From positions 1 through 42,290 of the forward strand of contig JAWUYA010000018.1 of the NCBI GenBank assembly GCA_034111045.1: DNA of 42,290 nucleotides. The letters run 5' to 3'. Positions 1-8,026 of the stretch are shown piece after piece. The stretch comes from JALJPB01 sp034111045 (GTDB lineage Bacteria; Pseudomonadota; Gammaproteobacteria; Enterobacterales; Alteromonadaceae). The notes under the pieces were generated by a model. It ran no database searches, was not told the origin of the DNA, and saw only the letters and a list, made by a program, of their open reading frames with translations. Made by a program: the position numbers and the translations under genes. Each line of letters opens with the position of its first letter. Position 1 is the first letter of the stretch.

Positions 1-123
1 TTTTTCACCAGCTTTTACTAAGTTTGAAGATTCAACTATATTTATTTTTAAGGTGTTGGCATTAGCTGTTGTCAAAAAAAGGATATTAACAGTAAATTGC
101 ATTAATAACGTAGATAAATTCAT
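1..123 (-). CDS. Exported protein of unknown function, N-terminus only
   Basis: An open frame on the minus strand starts with ATG at 123 and runs off the left edge of the window after 41 codons. The visible part looks like a signal peptide: a short polar start, a hydrophobic stretch containing ILFLTTANA, and a plausible signal peptidase site after ANA, followed by a lysine-rich mature start. No Shine-Dalgarno is obvious upstream. The gene lies just downstream of the ISAs1 element, which may have separated it from its original promoter. The family cannot be named from this fragment. Confidence 0.45.
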   Translation of the reverse strand, partial: MNLSTLLMQFTVNILFLTTANANTLKINIVESSNLVKAGEK

Positions 124-202
124 ATGTGTTAATTGATAAGAGTATTGGGTAATAGAGCTTAACTTTTTCGAATTAAAATTACTATGAAATACTTGTAGAC
201 CC

Positions 203-1426
203 CACGGCTAGCGTATTTTAATCCATGACTCTAACAGGGTTGACCGATATTCATCGTCTAGCCCTGCCATCTTTTTTTTCCTGGCCATACTTGCTGACTT
301 TGTTTCATCTCGTTTAAATAACGCCATCGCTATTTTTCTCATCACATTAAAAACCAATGGACCTTGCTTTTTCCTTATACGAGATTCATCTTCCCTAAAG
401 GTCATATCCAGTACCCAATACATACTTTCAACCTGCCAATGATTGCGTACAGCGTTTAATGCTTGCTCTGCATTTAAATCTAAAGAGCTGATAAACCAAC
501 GAGTTTCCTCTGTATCTTTACCTGTTGATTTATCATGGACTTGTGCATTAATTTTAATAATACTTTTGAACCCCGTCCATTGATATGCCTTAGCTAACCA
601 GCTTTTATCAACTAATAATTGATGACACGTTCTTGTTTCTATCGGACCATGACCTGTGGTAATTTCAGTATGTTTTTCAAATGTACTTTCTGATAAACCT
701 TCTCGCTGACTTTTATGCCACCAAGCTTCCAACTCTGCCTGCATGCCAGAGTGATTACCTTTAAGTGCGAGTACATAATCCGCTTTCTGTTTAATGATTT
801 GCTCAGCGATTGCTCTTTGACACCCCATAGCATCAAGGGTAATGATACTATTTTCAATATCTAGCATGCTCAATAACTCGGGAATAGCGGTGATTTCATT
901 ACTTTTTTCGCTGACTGCCGTTTGCCCTAATACTAATTGATGTTGGCAGCTCCAAGCACTTACTGTATGAAGTGCATTCTTTCTATCTTTTGTCGTAAAT
1001 GAGCGTCTAGCTGTTTTGCCATCAATGGCAATGACATCGCATCCAGTGACTTTGACAAGAGAGGATATCCATGACTGAAAGGCTTGCTCTATCTCGTCTG
1101 CCTTTAAGCGAAAGATAACTCTGGCAATCGTATCGTGCTTGGGAATACCCGCTTCAAAATCGCGATATTTTCTCAGCCAATCAAGTTTCAAGTGACCAAA
1201 ATCTTCAATATCTTCCCAACCTTGTGCGCCAGATAATACAGCACTGATAGCCAGTAAAAGGATATCGAGTAAGTTAGGTTTTTTACAACGCTCAATTCGT
1301 GGATCAGTTATTGATTCAAAATGTTTTAAAAAAGTAGTTTTCATACGGGGAAACCAATGCTTTGTGAGGTATTGATTTGATCACAGCTACAACATCAATT
1401 CAATTTATAATGATCTTGCCGTGGTC
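203..1426 (-). mobile_element. ISAs1-family insertion sequence, apparently complete
   Basis: An element of about 1.22 kb holds one intact transposase gene. The octamer GTAGACCC stands at 195-202 and again at 1427-1434 in the same orientation, a candidate 8-bp target duplication; ISAs1 elements usually duplicate 8-10 bp. Just inside each end lies an inverted match: CCACGGCTAG at 202-211 against the reverse complement of 1415-1424, CCACGGCAAG. The two arms are offset by a few bases relative to the duplication, so the exact termini are uncertain by about 3 bp. Confidence 0.75.
208..1344 (-). CDS. ISAs1 family transposase (DDE type)
   Basis: A 378-residue protein, full length for the ISAs1 (H-repeat/YhhI-like) family. 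The N-terminal third carries the family segment with LLAISAVLSGAQGWEDIEDF, a DDE_Tnp_1-associated domain. The catalytic acidic residues sit in IAIDGKT (near residue 108), ITLDAMGCQ (near 170) and HWQVESMYWVLDMTFREDES (near 305-325). No internal stop or frameshift is seen, so the enzyme may be active. It cuts and joins the ends of its own element. The stop codon lies within a few bases of the left terminus, as is usual in these compact elements. Confidence 0.95.
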   Translation of the reverse strand: MKTTFLKHFESITDPRIERCKKPNLLDILLLAISAVLSGAQGWEDIEDFGHLKLDWLRKYRDFEAGIPKHDTIARVIFRLKADEIEQAFQSWISSLVKVTGCDVIAIDGKTARRSFTTKDRKNALHTVSAWSCQHQLVLGQTAVSEKSNEITAIPELLSMLDIENSIITLDAMGCQRAIAEQIIKQKADYVLALKGNHSGMQAELEAWWHKSQREGLSESTFEKHTEITTGHGPIETRTCHQLLVDKSWLAKAYQWTGFKSIIKINAQVHDKSTGKDTEETRWFISSLDLNAEQALNAVRNHWQVESMYWVLDMTFREDESRIRKKQGPLVFNVMRKIAMALFKRDETKSASMARKKKMAGLDDEYRSTLLESWIKIR

Positions 1427-1486
1427 GTAGACCCTCTATTACTGTGTAATATCATCTAAACTATTTATTGTTAAGTTAATTATTGT

Positions 1487-1492
1487 TATAAT
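1487..1492 (+). promoter_or_regulatory. Possible -10 box for the receiver-CheC operon
   Basis: A perfect TATAAT lies 31 bases before the start codon at 1523. No convincing -35 is seen 17 bases upstream (TTTATT at 1464-1469 is the only candidate). The ISAs1 element ends about 60 bases upstream of the -10, so it may have replaced older regulatory sequence. Confidence 0.35.
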
Positions 1493-1522
1493 TATGTAAT
1501 TCTGTTTCCGGATAAATTTTAA

Positions 1523-2653
1523 ATGTCAACTCGGTTATTAATTTGCGATGATTCAAATATGGCGCGGAAGCAAGTAGCTCGTTCATTACCTGACGATTGG
1601 GAGGTCGAAATTAGCTTTGCTCATGATGGTGTAGATGCTATAAAAGCTATAAAGGAAGGTAAAGGTGATGTGTTACTACTTGATCTAAATATGCCTAATA
1701 TGGATGGTTATCAAGTTTTAGAAGAAATTATCAAACAAGATTTACCCAGTTTAGTTGTTGTTATATCAGGTGATATTCAGCCAGAGGCACATAAGCGTGT
1801 AATAAGCATGGGCGCTTTAGACTTTATTAAAAAGCCAGTTAGTAAAGAAAAACTAACTGATATATTGCTTGCCTATGGCATTTTTACGCGTAAAAAAAAA
1901 ACTGTAGTAGAAACTCTTGAAAATACTAATAAAGTAATAGCTCCTGTAATCTCCTCCATTTCTAATGAACACTCTGTTAAAGCATATGTACCTAAAATGA
2001 CAATACCAGAGTCTATTGCTATAGACTTTGAATCTACTCTTACTGATGATAGTTATATATTAACTTCAGCAATGCGAGATTGTTATCAAGAGATCTCTAA
2101 TGTAGCCATGGGCCGAGCAGGTGACTTATTAGCACGTTTACTGGATGTGTTTGTTGTTCTACCTATTCCCAATGTGAACTTTATAGAAGTTAGTGAGTTA
2201 CGAATGGCATTGTCAGCCATTGAAAGTCGAGAGAGCACTTCTGGTGTTTGTCAGGGTTTTATTAGTGCAGGGATTTCCGGTGAAGCATTGCTAATATTAA
2301 ATGACTCTGGCTTTCAAGACATTGCCTCTTTAATGAATTATGAGGGTCAAATTGATACCAGTTCGGAATTAGAATTATTAATGGACTTAGCCAATGTATT
2401 GATTGGTGCTTGTTTAAATGGAATTTCAGAGCAACTTGATATTAAATTTAGTCAAGGGCATCCGGTGGTCTTAGGTCAGCATCGAAGAGTATCAGATTTG
2501 ATTGCATCTAACGCCAATAAATGGAAAAAAACGCTAGCGATAGAGATTACCTACAATATCGAAAACTATAATGTTAAATGTGATTTATTATTGCTTTTTA
2601 CTGAAAAATCTATGGAAGCATTAAATAACAAAATTTCTTATTTATTAGATTAA
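1523..2653 (+). CDS. Response regulator with CheC-like phosphatase output domain
   Basis: 376 residues. Residues 1-120 form a CheY-like receiver: acidic pair D9-D10, phospho-acceptor D54 in LLLDLNMPNMDG, a serine in VVISGD near 83, and the conserved lysine in FIKKPVS near 104. A linker of about 50 residues follows. From about 180 to the end is a CheC/CheX/FliY-type domain with the family E-x-x-N helix in EISNVAMGRAG and a second, more divergent helix in ELLMDLANVLIG. CheC proteins dephosphorylate CheY-P. Fused to a receiver, the domain may let phosphorylation gate a phosphatase, or the protein may reset itself. A diguanylate cyclase gene follows after 11 bases, so the two are almost certainly co-transcribed. 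Confidence 0.85.
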   Translation: MSTRLLICDDSNMARKQVARSLPDDWEVEISFAHDGVDAIKAIKEGKGDVLLLDLNMPNMDGYQVLEEIIKQDLPSLVVVISGDIQPEAHKRVISMGALDFIKKPVSKEKLTDILLAYGIFTRKKKTVVETLENTNKVIAPVISSISNEHSVKAYVPKMTIPESIAIDFESTLTDDSYILTSAMRDCYQEISNVAMGRAGDLLARLLDVFVVLPIPNVNFIEVSELRMALSAIESRESTSGVCQGFISAGISGEALLILNDSGFQDIASLMNYEGQIDTSSELELLMDLANVLIGACLNGISEQLDIKFSQGHPVVLGQHRRVSDLIASNANKWKKTLAIEITYNIENYNVKCDLLLLFTEKSMEALNNKISYLLD

Positions 2654-2664
2654 TTGGATTCTTT

Positions 2665-3633
2665 ATGTCATTTGAAACTACACAATTAACAGAATTACAC
2701 TGGCAGATGGAAATGCTTCATAACATTGATGTTGGCCTAGTGGTACTTGACCGTAATTACACCATTCATATATGGAATGGTTTTATGGAGAATCACAGTG
2801 GTTTGCTGCCACGAGAAACTAAAGGTAAAGTACTTTTTGATTTGTTTCAAGAAATCCCCCAAAATTGGTTTAAACGTAAAGCGGAGTCTGTATTCTTATT
2901 AAAAAATAAAGCTTTTACTATTTGGGAACAACGGCCTTATCTATTTAAATTTGATAATTATCGTCCTGTCACCGGGACTGCCGACTTTATGTATCAAAAT
3001 ACCACCTTTATTCCTTTGCTATCGGCAACCGGTGAAGTTAGTCATTTATGTTTAATTATTTATGATGTCACAGACAATGCAATACACAAACAACATTTAG
3101 AAAAAGCAAATATTGATTTATCTTTGTTAAGTCAAAAAGACAGCTTAACCAAGCTATCTAATCGTATGCATTGGGAACAATGTTTACAGTCTGAATTTAA
3201 CCGCTGGATGAGAAGTAAAAATGCAAGTTCTTTAGTGATGATTGATATTGATAACTTTAAAAAAATCAATGATGGTTATGGTCATCTTGCAGGGGATAAA
3301 GTCATAAGGCATATTTCTGGACTTATTCGCGCTCATGTTCGTAATACTGATGTTGCAGGCCGTTATGGAGGCGAAGAGTTTGCTATTTTACTAAGCGATA
3401 CCAACATTAATAATGCCCAGGTATTTACTGAAAGATTAAGGTTAGATATTGAGGACGCTATAGTAAAGTATAATGATATTGAAATTAATTATACTGTTAG
3501 CATGGGTATTGCTGAAGTTAATCCAAGTATTGAGAGTTATGAGGCATGGATAGAATGTGCCGATTCTGCCTTATATAAATCAAAATTAAATGGACGTAAT
3601 CAAACCACTCTTCATATAACTCCAAGTAATTAA
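2665..3633 (+). CDS. PAS-GGDEF diguanylate cyclase
   Basis: 322 residues, cytoplasmic, with no membrane segment. Residues about 12-140 form a PAS domain (start NIDVGLVVLDRNYTIHIWN). Residues about 155-318 are a GGDEF domain with active site RYGGEEF near 230 and the metal/substrate motif DIDNFKKINDGYGH. RNTD lies five residues before GGEEF, the position of the RxxD product-inhibition site, so the enzyme should make cyclic di-GMP and be feedback-inhibited. It lacks a receiver of its own and follows a receiver-CheC protein, suggesting that the pair links phosphorelay signalling to c-di-GMP. The PAS ligand is unknown. Confidence 0.93.
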   Translation: MSFETTQLTELHWQMEMLHNIDVGLVVLDRNYTIHIWNGFMENHSGLLPRETKGKVLFDLFQEIPQNWFKRKAESVFLLKNKAFTIWEQRPYLFKFDNYRPVTGTADFMYQNTTFIPLLSATGEVSHLCLIIYDVTDNAIHKQHLEKANIDLSLLSQKDSLTKLSNRMHWEQCLQSEFNRWMRSKNASSLVMIDIDNFKKINDGYGHLAGDKVIRHISGLIRAHVRNTDVAGRYGGEEFAILLSDTNINNAQVFTERLRLDIEDAIVKYNDIEINYTVSMGIAEVNPSIESYEAWIECADSALYKSKLNGRNQTTLHITPSN

Positions 3634-3831
3634 CTTAATTCCCGACTCACTTTTTCTAGCTATTAAATTTTTGTATTTAGCACTTAGAAATTTTAGTGAG
3701 CCTAAGGCGATTAAAGCAAATTGACGTAATTTGGTTTCGACAAATTTAGGTTCCATCAAAGATATCACATTATGTCATTAAATTAGGTCGGCTAAGCGTG
3801 TAATACATGGGCTGATAATATTACCAATAAC

Positions 3832-3862
3832 AAAAATCAATAATGATTTCTATCGTTATTGA
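3832..3862 (-). terminator. Rho-independent terminator after lnt; rest of 3634-3937 empty
   Basis: TCAATAATGA (3837-3846) can pair with TCGTTATTGA (3853-3862) around a 6-base loop, with one G-U pair. On the minus strand the hairpin is followed by TTTTTG (3832-3836), and it lies about 75 bases past the lnt stop. The remainder of the 304-base gap between the convergent cyclase and lnt genes shows no convincing gene. Confidence 0.6.
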
Positions 3863-3937
3863 TACTGTTTGAGAATATTAGCACATGGTTTTTTGTTGTT
3901 GATCTATTTGAAACGAGTTGATAGTTAGCTTAGCTTA

Positions 3938-5512
3938 CTATAGATTTTGATTTCTTTTTAGCTTGCTGATTAGTATGTTTATTAACAATAGAGTCAATGG
4001 TATAAGCCAGTTAAGAACCCCTCCAAATTGGCTATAAGGCGTTACACCAGAAACTAAATTAATTTTTGTTTTTAATACCGCTTCTTCAAATTGAGGAATG
4101 CTTTTTACGATTTTTCCTTGATGATCAATAACAGCTGTGATCCCATTATTGGTTGATCGAAGCAAAGGTCGACCAAATTCTAATGCTCGCATGCGCGCTA
4201 TTTCTAAATGCTGATGGGGTCCATGAGAGTTGCCAAACCAAGCATCATTACTTACTGTGAGCAAAAGATCAGTTTTTGTTGTTAAATTAGCGGAAAGTTG
4301 CCGAGGAAAAGCTATTTCAAAACATATTAACGGTAAAATATTTAGCCCATTGGCAATTAAATTAGCTTGTACATAAGGTCCTCTACTAAAAGAAGATTGG
4401 GGTAAATTGAAAAATGGCGCGAGTGGTCGAAGTAAGTTGCCGAAAGGTACAAACTCACCTATGGGTAATAAATGGTTTTTATAATAACGATTTTTGTGGT
4501 TATAAAAATAATCACCTTGTGTATCATCGATATGTTTATTACCTAAAACAATGAGGGCATTATAGTACTCATTCGTTTTATCATTATAGTTAAGTATACC
4601 TGTAATAATAGCGCTATTATTTACATTTGCTAAGCGATTAACCGCCTGTAAATAGTCCTGGACCGACGGCTCCGAAGAGGGCACCGCTGATTCTGGCCAG
4701 ATAATCAAGTCAGCATCATAGTTGGAGTGTGTTAAATCTAAAAATTTTAGCATAGTAGGCCATGCTTGCTCAGTTGACCACTTTATATCTTGAGCAATAT
4801 TGGCTTGTACTAATGCTGTTGTTATTGTTTTATTTGTTGGTATTACCCAGTTGATTTCTTCTAAGCTATAAGTGACCATTACTATGATAAGTAACGAGGA
4901 AAACTGCAGTTTATTAACTAACCAAGTCTGCTGCCTAAATTTATATAGTAACTTAAAAATCAAGATGTTAATAACTAGAATCAGGCAAGTAATGCCAACC
5001 TCTCCAATAATAGGGGCATAGGCAGATAACGGGCTGTCAATTTGGCTATAACCTAATGACAACCAGGGAAAGCCTGTTAAAATTACCCCGCGTAAATATT
5101 CACTAACTAGCCAAAATGTAGGCAATAGCCATAGGTTTAAATGTTTATTTGAGCTGAAACGTGCAGAAAAGTAACAGGCAACAGCAGGGTATAAAGCCAA
5201 ATAAATGCAGAGCAATAGCATCAGGAGTAATGAAACAACTAAAGGTAAACCGCCATATTGATCAATGGAGACATGAACCCAGCTAATACCACTACAAAAC
5301 CAACCTAAACCAAAGATAAAGCCTTGTTTAGTTGAATTTCTTACCGTGCTTTGATCTATTATACTAAACCAAAGGGCGGGTATGATTAGTGTCATCCACC
5401 AGAGTGAAAATGGCGCATACGTAAAAACCAAACAAAAACCTGCCAAAAAACTGACTACATTGTTTTTGTTTATTAAATTATTGAACAGGCGCTTGCCAAT
5501 TTTTATTAACAT
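3938..5512 (-). CDS. lnt: Apolipoprotein N-acyltransferase
   Basis: 524 residues, close to E. coli Lnt (512). The protein transfers an acyl chain from phospholipid to the N-terminal cysteine of diacylglyceryl-apolipoproteins at the periplasmic face of the inner membrane, the last step of lipoprotein maturation. The N-terminal half has several hydrophobic helices; the C-terminal half is a nitrilase-type domain. The catalytic triad can be placed: Glu in IWPESAVPSSE, Lys in YYKNHLLPIGEFVPFG and Cys in LPLICFEIAFP. One more hydrophobic helix and a basic tail close the protein. It is the last gene of the miaB-ybeZ-ybeY-corC-lnt run, 17 bases after corC, as in E. coli. Confidence 0.97.
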   Translation of the reverse strand: MLIKIGKRLFNNLINKNNVVSFLAGFCLVFTYAPFSLWWMTLIIPALWFSIIDQSTVRNSTKQGFIFGLGWFCSGISWVHVSIDQYGGLPLVVSLLLMLLLCIYLALYPAVACYFSARFSSNKHLNLWLLPTFWLVSEYLRGVILTGFPWLSLGYSQIDSPLSAYAPIIGEVGITCLILVINILIFKLLYKFRQQTWLVNKLQFSSLLIIVMVTYSLEEINWVIPTNKTITTALVQANIAQDIKWSTEQAWPTMLKFLDLTHSNYDADLIIWPESAVPSSEPSVQDYLQAVNRLANVNNSAIITGILNYNDKTNEYYNALIVLGNKHIDDTQGDYFYNHKNRYYKNHLLPIGEFVPFGNLLRPLAPFFNLPQSSFSRGPYVQANLIANGLNILPLICFEIAFPRQLSANLTTKTDLLLTVSNDAWFGNSHGPHQHLEIARMRALEFGRPLLRSTNNGITAVIDHQGKIVKSIPQFEEAVLKTKINLVSGVTPYSQFGGVLNWLIPLTLLLINILISKLKRNQNL

Positions 5513-5529
5513 AGATTTACTGTAGTATT

Positions 5530-6408
5530 TTAATCAGTTATTTTGCCATTGACAGGGTGGTCTTTGGGAACGGATAATTGTAATACTTGAATGCGGCGGT
5601 TATCTGCTGACATCACTTTAAATTCAAAAGCATCAATAGTAACAGTTTCACCTTTTTTAGGCATATGGCCAAATTTATGAAGGACAACACCACCTATGGT
5701 ATCGGCATCACTATTGTCATATTGACAATTAAAGTACTCGTCAAAATCTTCGAGATCAGTTAATGCTTTCAATTGATAAACATTACTTGCTAAATGTTTT
5801 ATATCTTCTTCAATTTTGTCATCGGTCTCATCTTCAATTTCACCCACAATAAGCTCTAAAATATCTTCAATGGTTACTAAACCAGAGACACCGCCATACT
5901 CATCTACCACAATTGCCATATGGTATCGTTTTGAACGAAACTCCTTTAATAACGGTTCTACTTTTTTACTTTCAGGAACTATGATGGCTGGGCGTATTAA
6001 ATTTGATAAACAAATATCTTCTTTTTTCTGATTAAACGCATAAGCAAGTAAATCTTTCGCTAATAGAATGCCTTCAATATGATCTATATCTTCATTAACG
6101 ACAGGAAAACGTGAATGACCTGATTCTATGATTCTCGGTATAAATTCATCAATAGATTGTTCCCTTTCTAAAGTGACCATTTGAGAACGTGGTACCATAA
6201 TATCGCGAACATGAATTTCAGATACTTCTAAAACACCTTCAATCATTTGTTTAGTTTCAGGTTTTATTAAATCACGGCCTTCAGCATATTTTAAAACTTC
6301 AACTAATTGTTCTTTATTTTTCGGTTCACCAGTAAAAGCGTTAATCACTTTATCTAAGAATGATTTACTTGTAGAACCGTTACTAATGTGAGATTTGTCA
6401 TCGCTCAT
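5530..6408 (-). CDS. corC: CorC/YbeX CBS-domain protein, Mg/Co homeostasis
   Basis: 292 residues, the same length as E. coli CorC (YbeX). Two CBS domains occupy about residues 65-190 (VSEIHVRDIMVPRSQMVTL; VVDEYGGVSGLVTIEDILE), and a CorC_HlyC transporter-associated domain fills about 205-285. It lacks the membrane DUF21 domain of longer relatives, so it is a soluble regulator. In enterobacteria CorC is linked to CorA-dependent magnesium/cobalt efflux and YbeX to ribosome metabolism. It lies 26 bases after ybeY and 17 before lnt, consistent with one operon. Confidence 0.95.
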   Translation of the reverse strand: MSDDKSHISNGSTSKSFLDKVINAFTGEPKNKEQLVEVLKYAEGRDLIKPETKQMIEGVLEVSEIHVRDIMVPRSQMVTLEREQSIDEFIPRIIESGHSRFPVVNEDIDHIEGILLAKDLLAYAFNQKKEDICLSNLIRPAIIVPESKKVEPLLKEFRSKRYHMAIVVDEYGGVSGLVTIEDILELIVGEIEDETDDKIEEDIKHLASNVYQLKALTDLEDFDEYFNCQYDNSDADTIGGVVLHKFGHMPKKGETVTIDAFEFKVMSADNRRIQVLQLSVPKDHPVNGKITD

Positions 6409-6434
6409 AGAGCCTTTAAATTCCTATTTTATTT

Positions 6435-6884
6435 TCAATTATAAGGGTTACTAAAGCCAAGTTTTGACAAAATTTCAATCTCTAGGCTTTCCATTTCCAT
6501 CGCTTCATCGTCACTTATATGATCATAACCTAACAAATGCAAGCACCCATGTATAACCATATGGGCCCAGTGACTATGATACTCTTTGTTTTGATCCTGT
6601 GCTTCTTTAGCTATGACCTCAATGCATATAACAATATCGCCTAATAAATTTAGCTCAATACAGTCGGGTACTTCAAAGGGAAAAGATAATACATTGGTAG
6701 GTACATCCTTATCTCTATACTGTCTGTTAAGTTGTTGAATTTCATTAGTGTCAACTAGCCTTATAGTCAGTTCAAACTCTTTTTCAGTATGCTCTAGTGC
6801 GATATTAACCCAGTCTTGAAATTGTTCATCGCTCGGTAAATTTATCGCATTTGCAATACGTTGTAAATCAAGTTCTATAGCCAT
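6435..6884 (-). CDS. ybeY: Endoribonuclease YbeY, rRNA maturation factor
   Basis: 149 residues, normal for the UPF0054 family. The zinc-binding signature H-x3-H-x5-H is complete in HGCLHLLGYDH near residues 114-124. The upstream motif in TNVLSFPFE is also conserved. YbeY is a single-strand endoribonuclease needed for 16S rRNA 3'-end maturation and late 70S quality control. It lies between ybeZ and corC, its normal place. Confidence 0.97.
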   Translation of the reverse strand: MAIELDLQRIANAINLPSDEQFQDWVNIALEHTEKEFELTIRLVDTNEIQQLNRQYRDKDVPTNVLSFPFEVPDCIELNLLGDIVICIEVIAKEAQDQNKEYHSHWAHMVIHGCLHLLGYDHISDDEAMEMESLEIEILSKLGFSNPYN

Positions 6885-6926
6885 AGTGAGTACCTGATAT
6901 TTTTAGTTAGACTTTTGATTATTTTG

Positions 6927-7952
6927 TTATTTACGCTGATCGCCACTGCGTGATTGTTTTTTATCATAAGCATCATAAGCATCAATAATTCGTGCCACCA
7001 CGGGATGGCGAACAACATTTTTAGATTGGAAAAAATCGAAACTTATACCCTCAATATCAACTAGTACATCCATCGCATGACGTAAACCGGATGTTTGACC
7101 TTTAGGTAAATCAACTTGGGTTATATCACCAGTTATCACAGCTCGTGCATTAAAGCCAATACGGGTTAGGAACATTTTCATTTGTTCAACTGTGGTATTT
7201 TGGCTTTCATCTAAAATGATAAAGGCATCGTTTAGTGTACGTCCGCGCATGTAGGCTAGAGGGGCTATTTCTATCACATTGCGTTCTATCAATTTCTCTA
7301 CTTTTTCAAAGCCAAGCATTTCAAAAAGTGCATCGTAAAGTGGGCGTAAATAAGGGTCTACTTTTTGAGATAAATCACCAGGTAAAAATCCTAACTTTTC
7401 ACCTGCTTCAACGGCAGGTCGAGTCAGTAATATACGCCTCACTTCTTGGCGCTCTAATGCTTCAACAGCGCAAGCAACGGCAAGATACGTTTTCCCTGTT
7501 CCTGCAACCCCAACACCAAAGCTGATGTCGTGATTAAGAATATTATGAATATAACTTTGTTGATTTTGATTACGAGCTTTGATCAAACCACGCTTGGTTT
7601 TAATTGTAATCGCTTTATCTAGGGTAATTTCAATCGTACTAGGTGCTTGCTCTAACACAGGGGTTTCTGTGATCGCCAAATGTATTACTTCATCAGTAAT
7701 CAGATTATCAAGACCTTTTACCGTAGCCGTTTCAATGTATAAGTCTTTCAATAACTTAACGACGGCTTGGCAGTTTATCTGTTTACCAATGACTCTGAAT
7801 TGATTGCCGCGATAGTTTATTTTAACACCTAAACGGCGCTCAATAGTTTTTAAATTATCATCCATTGGTCCACATAGGTTAATTTGCCTGTCGTTGTCGA
7901 CAGGCTCTAAGTTAAATTCAAGTGTATTTTCTTTAGTCAAAGAAGGTTCCAT
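6927..7952 (-). CDS. ybeZ: PhoH-like ATPase YbeZ
   Basis: 341 residues. The N-terminal third has a KH-like segment; the C-terminal two thirds form the PhoH NTPase domain with Walker A GVAGTGKT near residue 150 and Walker B AFIILDESQNTT near 244. PhoH-like proteins are predicted RNA-associated ATPases, and YbeZ physically and genetically partners YbeY. It is encoded 42 bases before ybeY and 74 bases after miaB. The E. coli counterpart is similar in size (about 346 residues). PhoB control, claimed for E. coli phoH, is not visible here. Confidence 0.94.
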   Translation of the reverse strand: MEPSLTKENTLEFNLEPVDNDRQINLCGPMDDNLKTIERRLGVKINYRGNQFRVIGKQINCQAVVKLLKDLYIETATVKGLDNLITDEVIHLAITETPVLEQAPSTIEITLDKAITIKTKRGLIKARNQNQQSYIHNILNHDISFGVGVAGTGKTYLAVACAVEALERQEVRRILLTRPAVEAGEKLGFLPGDLSQKVDPYLRPLYDALFEMLGFEKVEKLIERNVIEIAPLAYMRGRTLNDAFIILDESQNTTVEQMKMFLTRIGFNARAVITGDITQVDLPKGQTSGLRHAMDVLVDIEGISFDFFQSKNVVRHPVVARIIDAYDAYDKKQSRSGDQRK

Positions 7953-8026
7953 TAATTATCTGGTGTTATTGAGCGTTTACTTTACATTAATTATGTTATT
8001 AACATTATATCGTAACTTATATGTGC

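Noticed and set aside
3586..3768. 60-codon minus-strand open frame between the cyclase and lnt
   Set aside because: It overlaps the end of the cyclase gene, has no Shine-Dalgarno and no family likeness. Chance opening in AT-rich sequence is likelier, although a short gene relic is possible.
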